64,000 nucleotides of DNA from Craspedostauros australis (lineage: Eukaryota > Bacillariophyta > Bacillariophyceae > Mastogloiales > Achnanthaceae), in the NCBI GenBank assembly GCA_026770025.1, contig JAMXDE010000013.1:248001-312000 (forward strand). The letters run 5' to 3'. Below, piece after piece: positions 42,800 to 53,883 of this stretch (position 1 is its first letter; the number at the start of each line of letters is the position of its first letter). Both the position numbers and the translations under genes were made by a program. The notes beneath the pieces were generated by a model. It was not told the origin of the DNA, did not search any database, and worked only from the letters and a program-made list of their open reading frames with translations.

Positions 42800-45700
42800 A
42801 TGAGCTTGAACTTGGACGACGATACCAGTCGCCCAGACAACGGAAACAACAGTGGCAACTACTACTACAACAGCAACAACAACAGCAACTCGCTCGCCAC
42901 CTATGATGAGTCATCCTACGCGCAGAGCGCCTACGACATGGACAGCGACGAGATGAGTTCCTTGCTTCCGTCACCCCCGATTATTCACCAAGGCAGGGAT
43001 CGACAGCAGCATCGACAGCAGCATGGTCGTTCACTACGTTCGACGCATGGACACGGGCCAAACTACGAGTATAGTCATGACGGTATTCGTCGGCAGCTAA
43101 CAGAGGATGCCCATACAAATGTGTTGACATTCTGCGAAGCACCGGTGAGTAACGAACGAACGAGCGAAGCAATGAATGAATGAATGAATGAATGAATGAA
43201 TGAATGGATGAATGTGTGTTTGTTTGTTTGCTTGTTTGACCCTGGCTTGATGTTCGCGAGTCTGGGTGCGAGTGCGAGTGCTCTTGTGGTGTCATGATTG
43301 ATCCAGTCCAAGATGCATTGAATCCTACCCTCATAGAACGACGAAACAACTGTTAGTGTATAATACGAGCCAATATGGTACAGATGCCTCAATCCAATCC
43401 TCCTCGTATCAATGAGCATCAATGAGTATCATTACCATACTACGAGTAATCTGCTCTACTCAAGCGAGTTTGACTCACACCGCTGCCGTCCATTCTATTA
43501 AATTCTATCCTATTCTGTTAATTTCCGTTTCTATTATCCTCTCGACTTGGCTTCATGCACAATCCACCTGCTCGCTGAACATCTCCCCATTCGCACATCG
43601 GACTCGTAATGTCGCCATGCTCCGCAAACATCATGTTATGGTACACTGATCCATCACATTCGTTACATTATGGCATGTATAATGCGAATGTGCACTTGAT
43701 TTGACGTCGCCTTAACTTGGCTTAACTTAACTTGCCTTCACCGGCGACGCTAACAGATCATCAACGCGATGGATCAGCTGGAAGATGAGGTGGAGGCCGT
43801 GGCGTACGAAGAGCTCGTGCCGTTGGACCTGCAGATCGAGCTGGAAGACCGCCTGTTCGGTTGGACGCATCTCACATCCTCCATCCTGGGCCATCTCGCC
43901 TTCACGGTCGGCGCCTACTTCCTCGTTTCCTTCGGAATGGATCAGATCGAACGACACGTACTGTGCTGGGGAGCATCCACCGACCACCTCCTCAATCCGA
44001 CCCTCGCATCCATCTGGCACTGCCTCAAGTTCATCCTCTCCTTCGCCGTGGCCGTGTCGTCTTACCGCATGGTGCGACGCCGACGCAATGTGTGGCTGCG
44101 TGCCGCGTACGGATCCAAAGAGTACCAGACGAGGGAGATGACGCAACGCCGGCGATCCCTCCTGCGACAAATGGATCGCAAGACCGTGCTGGGCCGCACC
44201 GTCTCAGCCTTCCGCGAGGGCAGGGTCCGCAGGCATCTGCGCCGCGCCGAGAATGAATTCGCCAAGAAGCAGGCCCATGATCGCAAGCACCACAAATATC
44301 AGCAGCAGTACAGCACGGTCAGCGCCGACCAGTCCTCTGTGGATGGCGATGCCGCATTGGGTGCCATCCGTGATGTCCTGGGCACCGCCAAGTCGTTTGG
44401 CACCGACGACGGGAACAACAGCAGCCGCAGCAGCAGTGACGGCAGCAGTGGCGATGATAACACGACTGCCATCACAACCACATCTACAGCTACAGCTACA
44501 GCCACACCTACCATCACGAACAACATCATCAGCAACAGCACTGCAATGGAAGGGTACCTGGTGGCAGATCCATTGTCAGAGCAGCAGCACGCACTCGTTC
44601 GCTTCCCACCGACGCAATCACAGCACAATAGACAGGAGATGGAAAGTATCGGGCATGATCAGGCCCTTTTCGAAGGAATTCAGAACATGCCATACGCGCA
44701 CGGAAGTTTCTTTGGTGCAGCGCCCTTCCTCCTGAATGATCCGCACTGGATCTCCATTCTGCGGCATCTGATGCCTGATGTCTATGTCGAAATCAGCCGG
44801 CGCGTGGCCAAGGTCAAGGCACCGCGGCTAATCCATTGGGCCGAGAACAATCCGGTCGTCGCAGCGTACGGCGTAGTGAACGCGCTCAAGACGCAGGAAC
44901 GTCCCACTGCATTGCCCAACATCGAATGGGACGTCTTTGTGGATCCGTCCTTGATTCGGCGCGTGCAGGTCGTGCTGGATGAACGTGCCAAGCACGAAGC
45001 TAAGATCACCTTCTCTTCTGCAACAGCCGCACCCGCGCAAACCATTGACGGGGTATCCATGCGACAACAAGAGGAGCATGAACAGCATCAAAACAGGCTC
45101 GCATTTTACGATCGCGAGCTGAAACGCCGCAGCAAAGCCCTCGTGGAGAAGATGCTCATCTCGCACGGCAACTTGAACCATCTCATGCTGGAACAGACGG
45201 GGGTGCTGAAGCAGTTCAACTTCTCACGGCTCAAGCGGAGCCGACGCACCTTGGGCGGTGGCATCTACGCCCGTCAGTGGATGGCGGTGTTCGCCGAAGC
45301 ATTGAAACTGGGTTCCTTGCTCCAGGCCGACTGCGCGGAGGAAAGCGACGATGCCGAATGCGATCCATCGCAATTGCGCACGAAGGCATCCTCGCCGTCC
45401 ATGAACAGCACATCGAACAAGAATGGAATTGCAACATCTTTGCTGGCACTGGCGGAATCAAAATGTCCCAACATGAGCATCATCCAATCCATCCGAATGA
45501 TCCAATGCCTCGTGAAGAGCACAAACAACGGTAGCAATAGCAGCAACAGCAATAGCAGCATTGATGGTGCCAGCGGCGGCGACATCAGCAACCATATCCA
45601 GCAACCAATTGGATTGGTGCTGGATTTGAAGTCCCGCCACGTCCCCAAGCACATCTGGAAGATCGTGATCGACACGTTGCGCTCGTACAACGTCCGAGTG

Positions 45701-46591
45701 GAGGCGATTGCCTCGTTCTTCCCGCAGGACATCCGTGGCCTCTCCCAGCTCTGCAGTAAGCCCGTGCAGGAGATCATCTTCTTCCATTCCGCCGGCGATT
45801 TGCAACGAGCGTGTCACGATGGCAGGGTGCAACGCGGCGACGCAGTGATGTTCAACGCCGGCTGCCTGCTGTCGGAGAATGCCTACAATTCGGCGCAATG
45901 CTTCGTCACGACGAAAGAACGTGGCCAATGCGACAGGGATACATCTACGCGCAGCTACATCCGCAGCCTGCTCCAGTTCGATCCGGCGACGGTGAGAGAA
46001 TCGTACACAATCCAGCCATTCGGCGAGTGCTCTTCCGACAGTAGTAGAAACCATAGCGACAACGGCGACAACAGCGACAACGGCAATGAATGGTATGGGC
46101 ACAAGAACTGTCTTGGTGACAGTTACAGCAACTTCTACCACAACAGGAGCAACAGGAGCAGCAACAATATCGACAACAGCAAAGACACAACGACAGCAGC
46201 AACGTCAGCAACGATGGTGCCATCATGTCACAGCACGATCCAAATGTATCAGCAGCATTACGGTCTCTCCATCGGCATGTACTGTCAGGAATTCGCCATC
46301 GACGATGCCGCCATCGACGTGCTAGCACGGTACGTGAACGCAAACGGCGATGTGTACCGGTTGGGGATGTCGTGGGGCGGTGTGAACGGCGTGACCATCC
46401 GAGGTATCTGCCCGGGCCGCTTCACGGCGACGGATGGGTATTGGAATCAACGGTACTTGGGCGCGCCATGGGATTGCAGCTTGTTCCCTGGTGCGAATGA
46501 ATGTGAAGAAGACCAGGAAGGGGGCGGGTGGTTGGATGGTTGGATGGATATGTGTCTGAATGCGTGCACGTTTGCATGTACATCCAAGTGA
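42800..46591 (+). CDS. Large two-segment membrane protein of unknown function, 2 exons
   Basis: Exon 1 (42800-43144) encodes 115 mostly Asn/Ser/Gln-rich residues; a 612-nt phase-0 GT-AG intron (donor GTGAGT, acceptor AACAG) leads to exon 2 (43757-46591), total about 1059 residues. An upstream in-frame Met at 42761 is possible. After an acidic helix there are two membrane segments (residues about 154-175, ILGHLAFTVGAYFLVSFGM, and 197-217, IWHCLKFILSFAVAVSSY), then a strongly basic helical stretch RRRRNVWLRAAYG. The middle is interrupted by Ser/Thr/Asn tracts. Two well-conserved-looking regions are AHGSFFGAAPFLLNDPHW to about EWDVFVDP, and the C-terminal part with PKHIWKIVIDTLRSYNVRVEA, written here as KIVIDTLRSYNVRVEA, and DVYRLGMSWGGVNGVTIRG. 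No catalytic signature was identified. Confidence 0.75.
43152..43214. repeat. (AATG)n microsatellite in the intron
   Basis: Nine perfect AATG units at 43171-43206, preceded by GAAC units and followed by degenerate ones. It begins only a few bases after the 5' splice site of the gene's intron. Confidence 0.9.
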
Positions 46592-49500
46592 TCCGTGAAA
46601 GGTGATGATGGGGTGCGGCGAGAGACTGAAAATAAAATGTGAAGAGCTGAAGATTTCAGCCAATACGTGCGAGTTGGTTGTAGTCTGCTCTTGTCTCCTC
46701 GTATGTACCTCGAGATGTGGAAGGAGGACTCTGTGGAAACGATTGTCTCGTGATTATGATCGCAGCAGAGCATACATGCGCATACGAGTCCAAATAGTTG
46801 TTGAGTACCATACGAGCTATGGCATCATACTCGACACAACATCGCAATCGTGCGAAATGTGGATGCGCGACAGTCTCGCTCTGTAGAGAAAGAGAGTACA
46901 CGAGGTGTCGTACAACATCAATAGTAAGCAGACAAATGCCCATATGTGCTGATATGCGAGTACTCCATAGTGTAGTAGAGTATAACAGAGCAATACACAT
47001 CATGTAGTATTAGTATAACATGTACGAGTGAGTTGAACAACTGCTGATCTTGCATCGTCGTATCATCGAATCTCATATATATTGCATAATATTCTAGAAT
47101 AGAATACTATTCTATGATATTCTATGATATAATATCTCTTATTGGTGGCTGGCAATACGTGCTTGGGCTTGACGCGGTGGAGCACTCGCTGACCGGGGTC
47201 CTATCGGAGTTGGACCAGTACGACCTACGCTCTGGTGAGGTTAACAATAGTAAGTGATGGCTGGCGGACAATGGCGATTTGGTGATGTGATGACCCCTGG
47301 AAGTTGATACGTGTGCTCTCAAGTACGCGCAGGGAGGAAAAGCCCACAGATCACCCGAAATCGGTGAGCGTTGATCGTGGTGCTGACCAGCGAAGAGAAG
47401 GCCGGAGTCATGATCTTCCTCTGTGTCGTGTTTTGGTCTTGGTTTGGGATTGCTGCTCACGAGGGGCCACGATCACGCTTTTCCCCACAGATCGTGCATA
47501 CTCGTACGCTCTGCGCAGTTTTTGGGTTCGCGCGTATGTTCCGCGAACAAAAGCACCCTTGTGATGTGGAGAAAGCGTCCTGCAGAGCATAGTCGTACGT
47601 TTGGCTGGTCACACCCATCATCGTCTTGGAGAGATGCAGGGTGCTCACAAATTAGCAAAAGCCCCAACACAAAAGCAAAAAACCAAACACACTGCCTCGC
47701 ACGCAAGCACCGCAATCTACATCCATCGGTTGTAATCTACTCTACTCTGCACCTCACTGCTCTACTCGTACATATCACAAATCTCCATACCTCACCATGA
47801 TCGTCAGATGCGTTGGCAACACCCACTACACAGCCGCCCAAAAGCGACAAGCATCCCAGAACTATGCTTCCAGGAGAGATTCGACATCGTCATCGTCGCA
47901 GCTGTCGTCCCAAAGTCCCTCCACGCCGTGGTGGCTGGGATGGTCGTTCACGCAGGGCTGCATCAACGGCGGCAACTAAACCAACTGGCACATGCGCGCT
48001 TGATGGTGGAGCATGATGCAGTCCTGCCAAGCTGGACACGCATCTGGAGCGCCAAAGCAGGATGAGAGGACCGACGCGAAACGCTACGGCGATATGGTCT
48101 TCGAGTACCACAAATGGGCGTCAGACGACCGTACTTCCCTACGAGTAAAGAGAGAGCTGGAATGCTGCCATCACAAAGACAGCGGCACAAGTATGCACAG
48201 ACAGCACCGCAGAAACATCCAATGATGTACGTGTGCGGTACGATGATGATGCCATACAGCAACAGCACAGTAAAAATGAAATATTAGAGAGAATGAACTG
48301 TTATAGAAACGCACAATGCAATACGATGCGAGTACAACTCCAGAGTCAGTGGAATTTTTCGAAAGATAGCATCGAACTGTATCCGGAGCATCACCATTTT
48401 CTTCAACGTCCCTGTAGCAATGCACCAGTGCGTACGTGAGTCTGAGTGAATCGTATTGTACAAGATCGGGCGCCAACCCTATTCCATCCGCGCAGCATGG
48501 TCGTCGCACAACACAATGATGCGACGGAGGTGCTGTGTCTCATTATTGTTTCGCGATCCGGATAGCACATAGTATGCACAACCAGAACACCACCGCAACG
48601 CACCTTCTCCGTCGACACATCCACTATGATCGCGCGATTCCTTGGCACTACGTGATGGCCGTATCGCCGTTCCGCACAAGCAGGATGCTTTCACGATACT
48701 GACAGAACCCACCATGGATATGTGTGGTATCCACACTCACAATGCTGGTGGTGTTCACTAATACGAAGGAAGATGATCCCGAGATGACGATCGCGACATG
48801 GATCGATTTGTGGAACACGTTGTTTCAGTGTTCGTGTGTCGAGAAACAGGAGGAACGCTGGACACATTTGTGAAGGTTGGCATGTCGCAAGCGACACGGA
48901 CTGCAGAAGGGATGAATGATAAAATAATCAATGTTGACTAAATTAAGTACTCTTTGTCTGAGGGGCCATTCGTGGTTGACGCCTGCGACAAGGGCGCGAC
49001 AATTGCGTGTTTGTGATTCCGATGTTGATGGTGAAGATCGCAAAGAGTGCTGTCGTGGGAATGATGGGCAAACAGGCCATTGTTCCCTTGTGGAGATGGG
49101 AGCCGGCAACAACTTCGACGCTGGGCTGACGATCCTGATGATTCAGATGCGCTGTCGTGTTGGGGAGATCGCAATCAGCGGATGGATGCGCCTCCCCTGA
49201 ACCACAGTGGCACGACCTCTGCCGCTCTGCCTTGTGGTTGTCCTCGGCGTCGGTGCCGGATCGTTTGGGCTGGCTGTTGTTGTTGTTGTTGTTAGTTGCT
49301 CTGCGTGTTTCCGCTTCGAGAAGCGTTGCTGGTTGCGTGTTTGGTAGATGAATGGATGGATGGTTGATGGGCTGGGTGTATGAGTATGAGAATGCATGAA
49401 GGGACCAGTATTCTCCTGGTCTGTATTGCATGTAGTCGCGCCTCAGCGGCAGTTGGAGTGTTTGACGTGGGAGATACCTTGGCTTGATTCAGTTTGACGT

Positions 49501-49885
49501 GACGAAGGGCAATGCAACATGTTTGCTTGCTCTGCTGCTTGCTTTGCTCTTGGCTGGCGGATGGACTGATGCATGTGATGTGTGGTGTATAATATGACAT
49601 ATTATAGGTCGTAATACATGGATGGACTGATGCAGTGAATGAAGGGAGGGGATGGTACAGACTTGTATGGTGTGGATAGCGGCGATCTGCTGCGATGGCA
49701 GGTCAGGGAAGGATGGATAACGGGAGAGTGAAGGTGAAGGCGAGAGAAGGAGAGGGACAGGAGAGATGGAATCGCTGCAGAGCTGAGCGCGTTGTAGGCA
49801 CTCTCGTGCAACGGTCCGATCCAGCTGTGCTCCATGCCATCACCGCGCTGCTCCTGGGTGTCGATGGGGCGCAGTATGATCTGCT
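46592..49885. other. Convergent intergenic region with AT-rich hairpin island
   Basis: About 3.3 kb without a supported gene. Positions 47072-47137 are AT-rich and palindromic: ATTCTAGAAT (47091-47100) and the stem TAGAATAG / CTATTCTA with a four-base loop (47095-47114). A weak minus-strand frame at 48943-49431 (162 codons) contains a hydrophobic run near its middle but no family match, and is not called. Other frames are short. TACGAGT-like words are frequent. Confidence 0.5.
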
Positions 49886-50422
49886 CTAGCGTATCTCTCT
49901 CATGGCCTCCGTGAGATGCGGCAGAACGTTGGGATCTGACAGCATGTAGAGGCAGGACATGGGTCCATCCCGCTGGTAGGTGTCCAGGAAGTTGACGACG
50001 GCCTCGTTGTCGCCGTCGGACTCGGACACCAGCTCTCCCAGCCGCGAGACCGTGGCGGGCGACAGGAGGCCGGGCGCGGTGCGAAAGGACGGCAGGGTAT
50101 CGCAGGACGCCAGGACCGACTGCGACAGCTTCCAGTTGTTCCCTCTCTCCTGTTCGGCGCCGACGCTCTTGAGCATCTTCTGCGCGGTCATGGGCGGCGT
50201 CTGCGAGGTGGGTCCGGCAGGGGGCAGGTACATGGTCCATTGGTGCTGGGGGGTCGTTCGCTTTCTGGCGTTGCCTTCTCGATGCTGTTGCTGCTGCAGC
50301 TGCAGAGGCTGGTGTCCCGTGAATGGGCTGGAGGTTGAGAACGCTGATGCAGTTGGAGCCATCGTTGTCCCTGAAACCATCAGCAGCGCTGCGACCATCT
50401 GAACTCTTCCCAATTTCATCAT
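49886..50422 (-). CDS. Plastid-targeted protein of unknown function
   Basis: Intronless, 178 residues. Residues 1-27 are a signal peptide ending TASA followed by FSTSSPF, the classic ASAF-type plastid site; residues 28 to about 65 are a Gln/Ser/Arg-rich transit peptide. The mature protein is helical, with no cysteine cluster or cofactor motif; typical stretches are PPMTAQKMLKSVGAE and NEAVVNFLDTYQRDG. A stromal soluble protein is likely. The start is either of two adjacent Met codons, after a leader of CAACAACAACAACA. Family not recognised; probably lineage-specific. Confidence 0.75.
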   Translation of the reverse strand: MMKLGRVQMVAALLMVSGTTMAPTASAFSTSSPFTGHQPLQLQQQQHREGNARKRTTPQHQWTMYLPPAGPTSQTPPMTAQKMLKSVGAEQERGNNWKLSQSVLASCDTLPSFRTAPGLLSPATVSRLGELVSESDGDNEAVVNFLDTYQRDGPMSCLYMLSDPNVLPHLTEAMREIR

Positions 50423-52012
50423 TGTTGTTGTTGTTGTTGAGTTATGAGGATGATGGGAAAAGGTGATGGATTGTATTGTATTGTGTTGTGTTGCGTTGTG
50501 TGGCAGAGCAGAATGAAGCGTACTCTTGGGAATGGAGGTTGGTGATGTTTGTGATGTTTGTGCTTCTTTTATCCTCCGATGAGAATGGTTGGTTATGAGA
50601 ATGTTGTGATGCTGTGTGATGCTATTATGCTATGATGGCAGTGATGTTGTGATGATGGCAGTGATGCGATGCAAAGCGAGCAGTTTGATGATAGTGTGAT
50701 AATGATGTGCGTGGCGCAGTTGCTGATGCGGATGACGATTGAATGGGAGTGTGAGGGTCCTTTTGAGTGGTCGCTAATTGTATTTGGGTGGTGGGCTTGA
50801 TGTGTGCTCTGTGCGTGTTGGGCCATACATGCACTCGTACGTGTTACTCGTCCGTGTATTCGTGGCCGTACCTCGCAAAATTACAGTTGTAGTACGTGTA
50901 CAAACTCTGTTCGTGGTGTCGTGAACACTGCGTTGTTGCAGACACCCCCTCGTTGATGATGGTTGGTTGACGTATCTTCGTCGTTTTTTCCCAGTTCCTC
51001 GTGTTTTGGCATGTTCGTGATTTTCCATCGCGTGTTGTGTGCCGTACGTAAACACGAGTACAAGTTCGAGTACGGCTGTGTACCAAACACCCAAAACAGA
51101 GTGGGAGCAGGCATTCCCATCCACGCACGACCTCTTCGACAAAGAGAAACAATCAGAGGAATCAGCAACGCAACGCATCGCCACAAGAACCCATTTGCCG
51201 GAGTTTCTCCCTTTGCTTCCGGCCGCGTGGAAATGTACCGAGTCTCCCTGTGGCTCTCGACGTCCTCACGGTCTGCCCGCCAACACGTCAATCACATCTG
51301 CGTTGGTGTTCCACGCACGATGTTGTGATGTACGAGTTCGCGTAGAAGTACACGCGAAACGTCAGTGATACGACCGTGAATTTTGGATGACTGACGTTGT
51401 GTCCTTGCGACTCCTTCGACCGATTGTTTCATGTCCAGTTCATAAATCTGAATGGTGCGGAATGCGTTCGGTGATACTTCGGGGACATTGCTCATTTCGA
51501 GTCACGGCTGGCAAGGCAGGTCCGTGATCTGTCCCGACGACAGACAGCAAACTCGACGGATTTGTCGTGTCCCAATCACGGAGGCCGGATCGGAGCCAGC
51601 TGCCTTGGTCCAATCACATCACCAGTTGCCATCCTGGTTCGATCAACCGAGTCGATGAACGTATCCATCTTGCGGCCAACCACATCAGCGGATCATGACG
51701 TCATGTCGTGTTTCCATTGGATCTTTGTGACGACATTCGGCAAACCGCGCAGATGTCAACCAACCTCAACTTGTCGACACACGAAAACACACCACAAAAC
51801 AGACGCAGACAACAGAGAAGAACGGAAGAATCCAACAACGAGAACCAGAACAAAGCACAACAGCGAAGGGGTGTCACAAAACAAGTTACCATACGAGTAC
51901 GAGCACGAACTATTCTGCAACATTATTCTGGAGAGGAAGGTGCCGTGTTTGCTCGACTGATTGCGTGGTTGATTGACACCAAAGACAGACAGAGGAAGCA
52001 ATCGAATTCGGG
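50423..52012. other. Divergent intergenic region
   Basis: About 1.6 kb between two divergent plastid-precursor genes. The part at 50450-50500 is a GTATTGTGTTG-rich run (A/C-rich leader on the minus strand), followed by TGATGTTGTGATG-type words to about 50660. Frequent TACGAG/ACTCGTAC words at 50830-51080 and 51890-51910. No gene recognised. Confidence 0.5.
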
Positions 52013-52708
52013 ATGAGGGTCAATACGAGCTCCGCAGCCGTCGCCATGACGATGGCCACAGCGGGACTTGCCTGCACGTCGGCTTTCGTTCCGCAGGTCA
52101 CGCCATCGCACAGCACGACGCAGCTGCGCATGGGATGGTTTGACAACAACTTCAAGGCCGGCGGATCGGGCCGCGACGACCTCGATGAGCAGTGGGAGGC
52201 CCAGCAGGAGATCCTCAAGCGCCGCAACAAGCCCAAGGCCGAGCGCGACGCCTACTTCGCCAAGATCGAGGACCGCCGCGAGGAGGCCTCCAAGAAGCAG
52301 AACGACATGTGGGCCTGGCAATCCAAGTCCTACAAGAAGGGCGAGGATCCCATCGACGAGTGGAAGAAGCGTCGCAAGTCGGGACAGATCTCGGATCTGA
52401 ACGACCAGTACGGCGATCCCAAGAAGGTCGGCGGCATCCCCATGCCCATGGCGTCCTTCGGCGTCGGTGGCGAATTCGGCGTGGGCGGCAAGTTTGACAA
52501 CGGCGGCCGCTTCGATCTGCGGTTGCCGTATGCCGAGCAAGGCTACGTCGATGATGATGCCGACTTCATGGGCAAGTTGTTTGGCAAGAACAAGAAAAAG
52601 CAAGCGCCCGAGGCAAAGGACCAGCCAAAGCTTCAGAACAAGAAACAGAAGCAGCAGCAGCAGCAGAAACCTCCACAGGAAAAGAAGAAGGGTGGCTGGC
52701 CATGGTAG
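52013..52708 (+). CDS. Plastid-targeted, charged Lys/Gln-rich protein of unknown function
   Basis: Intronless, 231 residues. Residues 1-24 are a signal peptide ending CTSA followed by FVPQ, the plastid bipartite motif. Transit peptide processing is likely before MGWFDNNFKAGG (about residue 40). The mature part is a highly charged helix (residues about 53-125, many Glu/Lys/Arg), then a Gly/Phe segment with FGVGGEFGVGGKFDNGG, then an acidic patch and a very basic Lys/Gln tail ending KKKGGWPW. No membrane segment. The N-terminal WFDNNF start after a plastid presequence is common in small stramenopile stromal or thylakoid-associated proteins, but I cannot name the function. Confidence 0.78.
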   Translation: MRVNTSSAAVAMTMATAGLACTSAFVPQVTPSHSTTQLRMGWFDNNFKAGGSGRDDLDEQWEAQQEILKRRNKPKAERDAYFAKIEDRREEASKKQNDMWAWQSKSYKKGEDPIDEWKKRRKSGQISDLNDQYGDPKKVGGIPMPMASFGVGGEFGVGGKFDNGGRFDLRLPYAEQGYVDDDADFMGKLFGKNKKKQAPEAKDQPKLQNKKQKQQQQQKPPQEKKKGGWPW

Positions 52709-53883
52709 TGGCGAATGCAGCTTGTAGAATAGTTTGGAGTAAATATCTCAAAAACATTCGCCTTGGAGAGCTTTACTCCTGAATGCAATTGCATAATTGA
52801 GTACACAGAACGCCCATGCAATCAAGCTTGAATCATTGAGAGATGATCCGCCGATCTCATACACTCTCTCTCTCTCTGCCCTTTCTGCGCAGGGAGCATG
52901 GCGGCCCACACATCTTGTGCATTGACGTTGGACATATGATATATTGCAGGAGTATGTTTGATCGATTTTTAGGTTTGCTGGATAGGGAGGATCTGCTCTC
53001 TCGCTGTCGTTCTCTGCAGATAGAGAGAGAGAGTACTCGTCTGTAATGTGACAGTCGCGACACGAAGATGAGATGTTCTGCGAACAGGTGATGACGTTCC
53101 ATCGGAATGATGAGATTGGGAACAACACCAGAAGTACTTGGAAGAGCCCCAACATCAAGAGGTGACGTGTCGACGGCAACGTCGTACCATGAGCACTCGT
53201 GAGTCAACACTTTCGGGAATGGTTGATAAGGAGTGTTTGTCACATGCGACAAACGAACACTGACGTAGGTACAAAGTAGCCAACCAAAGACGACTAGATG
53301 GCACACGTGTTTGCGGAGGAACACAAGGGACTGTCGCGTGGGCGCAAGGATGGGGGAAAGGAAGATAGGTGCCTTGAGAGAACCAGAACAATGAACGCAA
53401 AAGAGATGCAGCGCAACGTACCCCATCACACACCACGCACTTCCAGAACAATGATGGAACAACAACGACCTTGCCATCATGAGGACTCCGTCAGTGACAT
53501 CAGTGCCATGAGGACACACGTCTCTCTCTTTCTCTTTCTGTCCGTCTGGTCGATAAATCCTTCTTTGCCAGTCGTTGGATTTGGTCTCGTTTGTTACCGT
53601 GGTGAACGAGCTGCTGCTTCTGTTGTGATGTTGGGAATCAGTGTCGTCACTGTCGTTGTCGTCGTCGTCGTCGTCGTCTTGGCCAGAGGAGAACCAGAAG
53701 CATCATCGTCATCGTCACCACCAACATCAACCAACGTCCGAAGTGGAAGCGCAGTTCCCCATTCATCAACGCAACACAGAACAAAACTCTGCACACACAA
53801 AGGTCATAAAATTGTTCACGGTCCAATACTTTCGACAGTAGCCATCAACAACAGCATCCATCAATCACAGCATCAGGAACAAC
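52709..53883. other. Intergenic region upstream of the GH5 gene
   Basis: About 1.2 kb. A plus-strand frame here contains two hydrophobic Met-led stretches, at about 53508 (RTHVSLFLFLSVWSI) and 53628 (LGISVVTVVVVVVVVVLA, encoded by a GTC repeat). Either might be an unrecognised first exon of the following gene, but no donor/acceptor pair could be fixed. CT-rich run at 52861-52880. Confidence 0.45.

Noticed and set aside
43152-43214. Possible CRISPR-like or satellite array
   Set aside because: It is a plain AATG microsatellite with no spacers, lying in an intron.
48943-49431. A 162-codon minus-strand open frame with a hydrophobic stretch
   Set aside because: The hydrophobic part is internal, the rest is low complexity, and the frame crosses AAC/CAT simple repeats; evidence too weak to call a gene.
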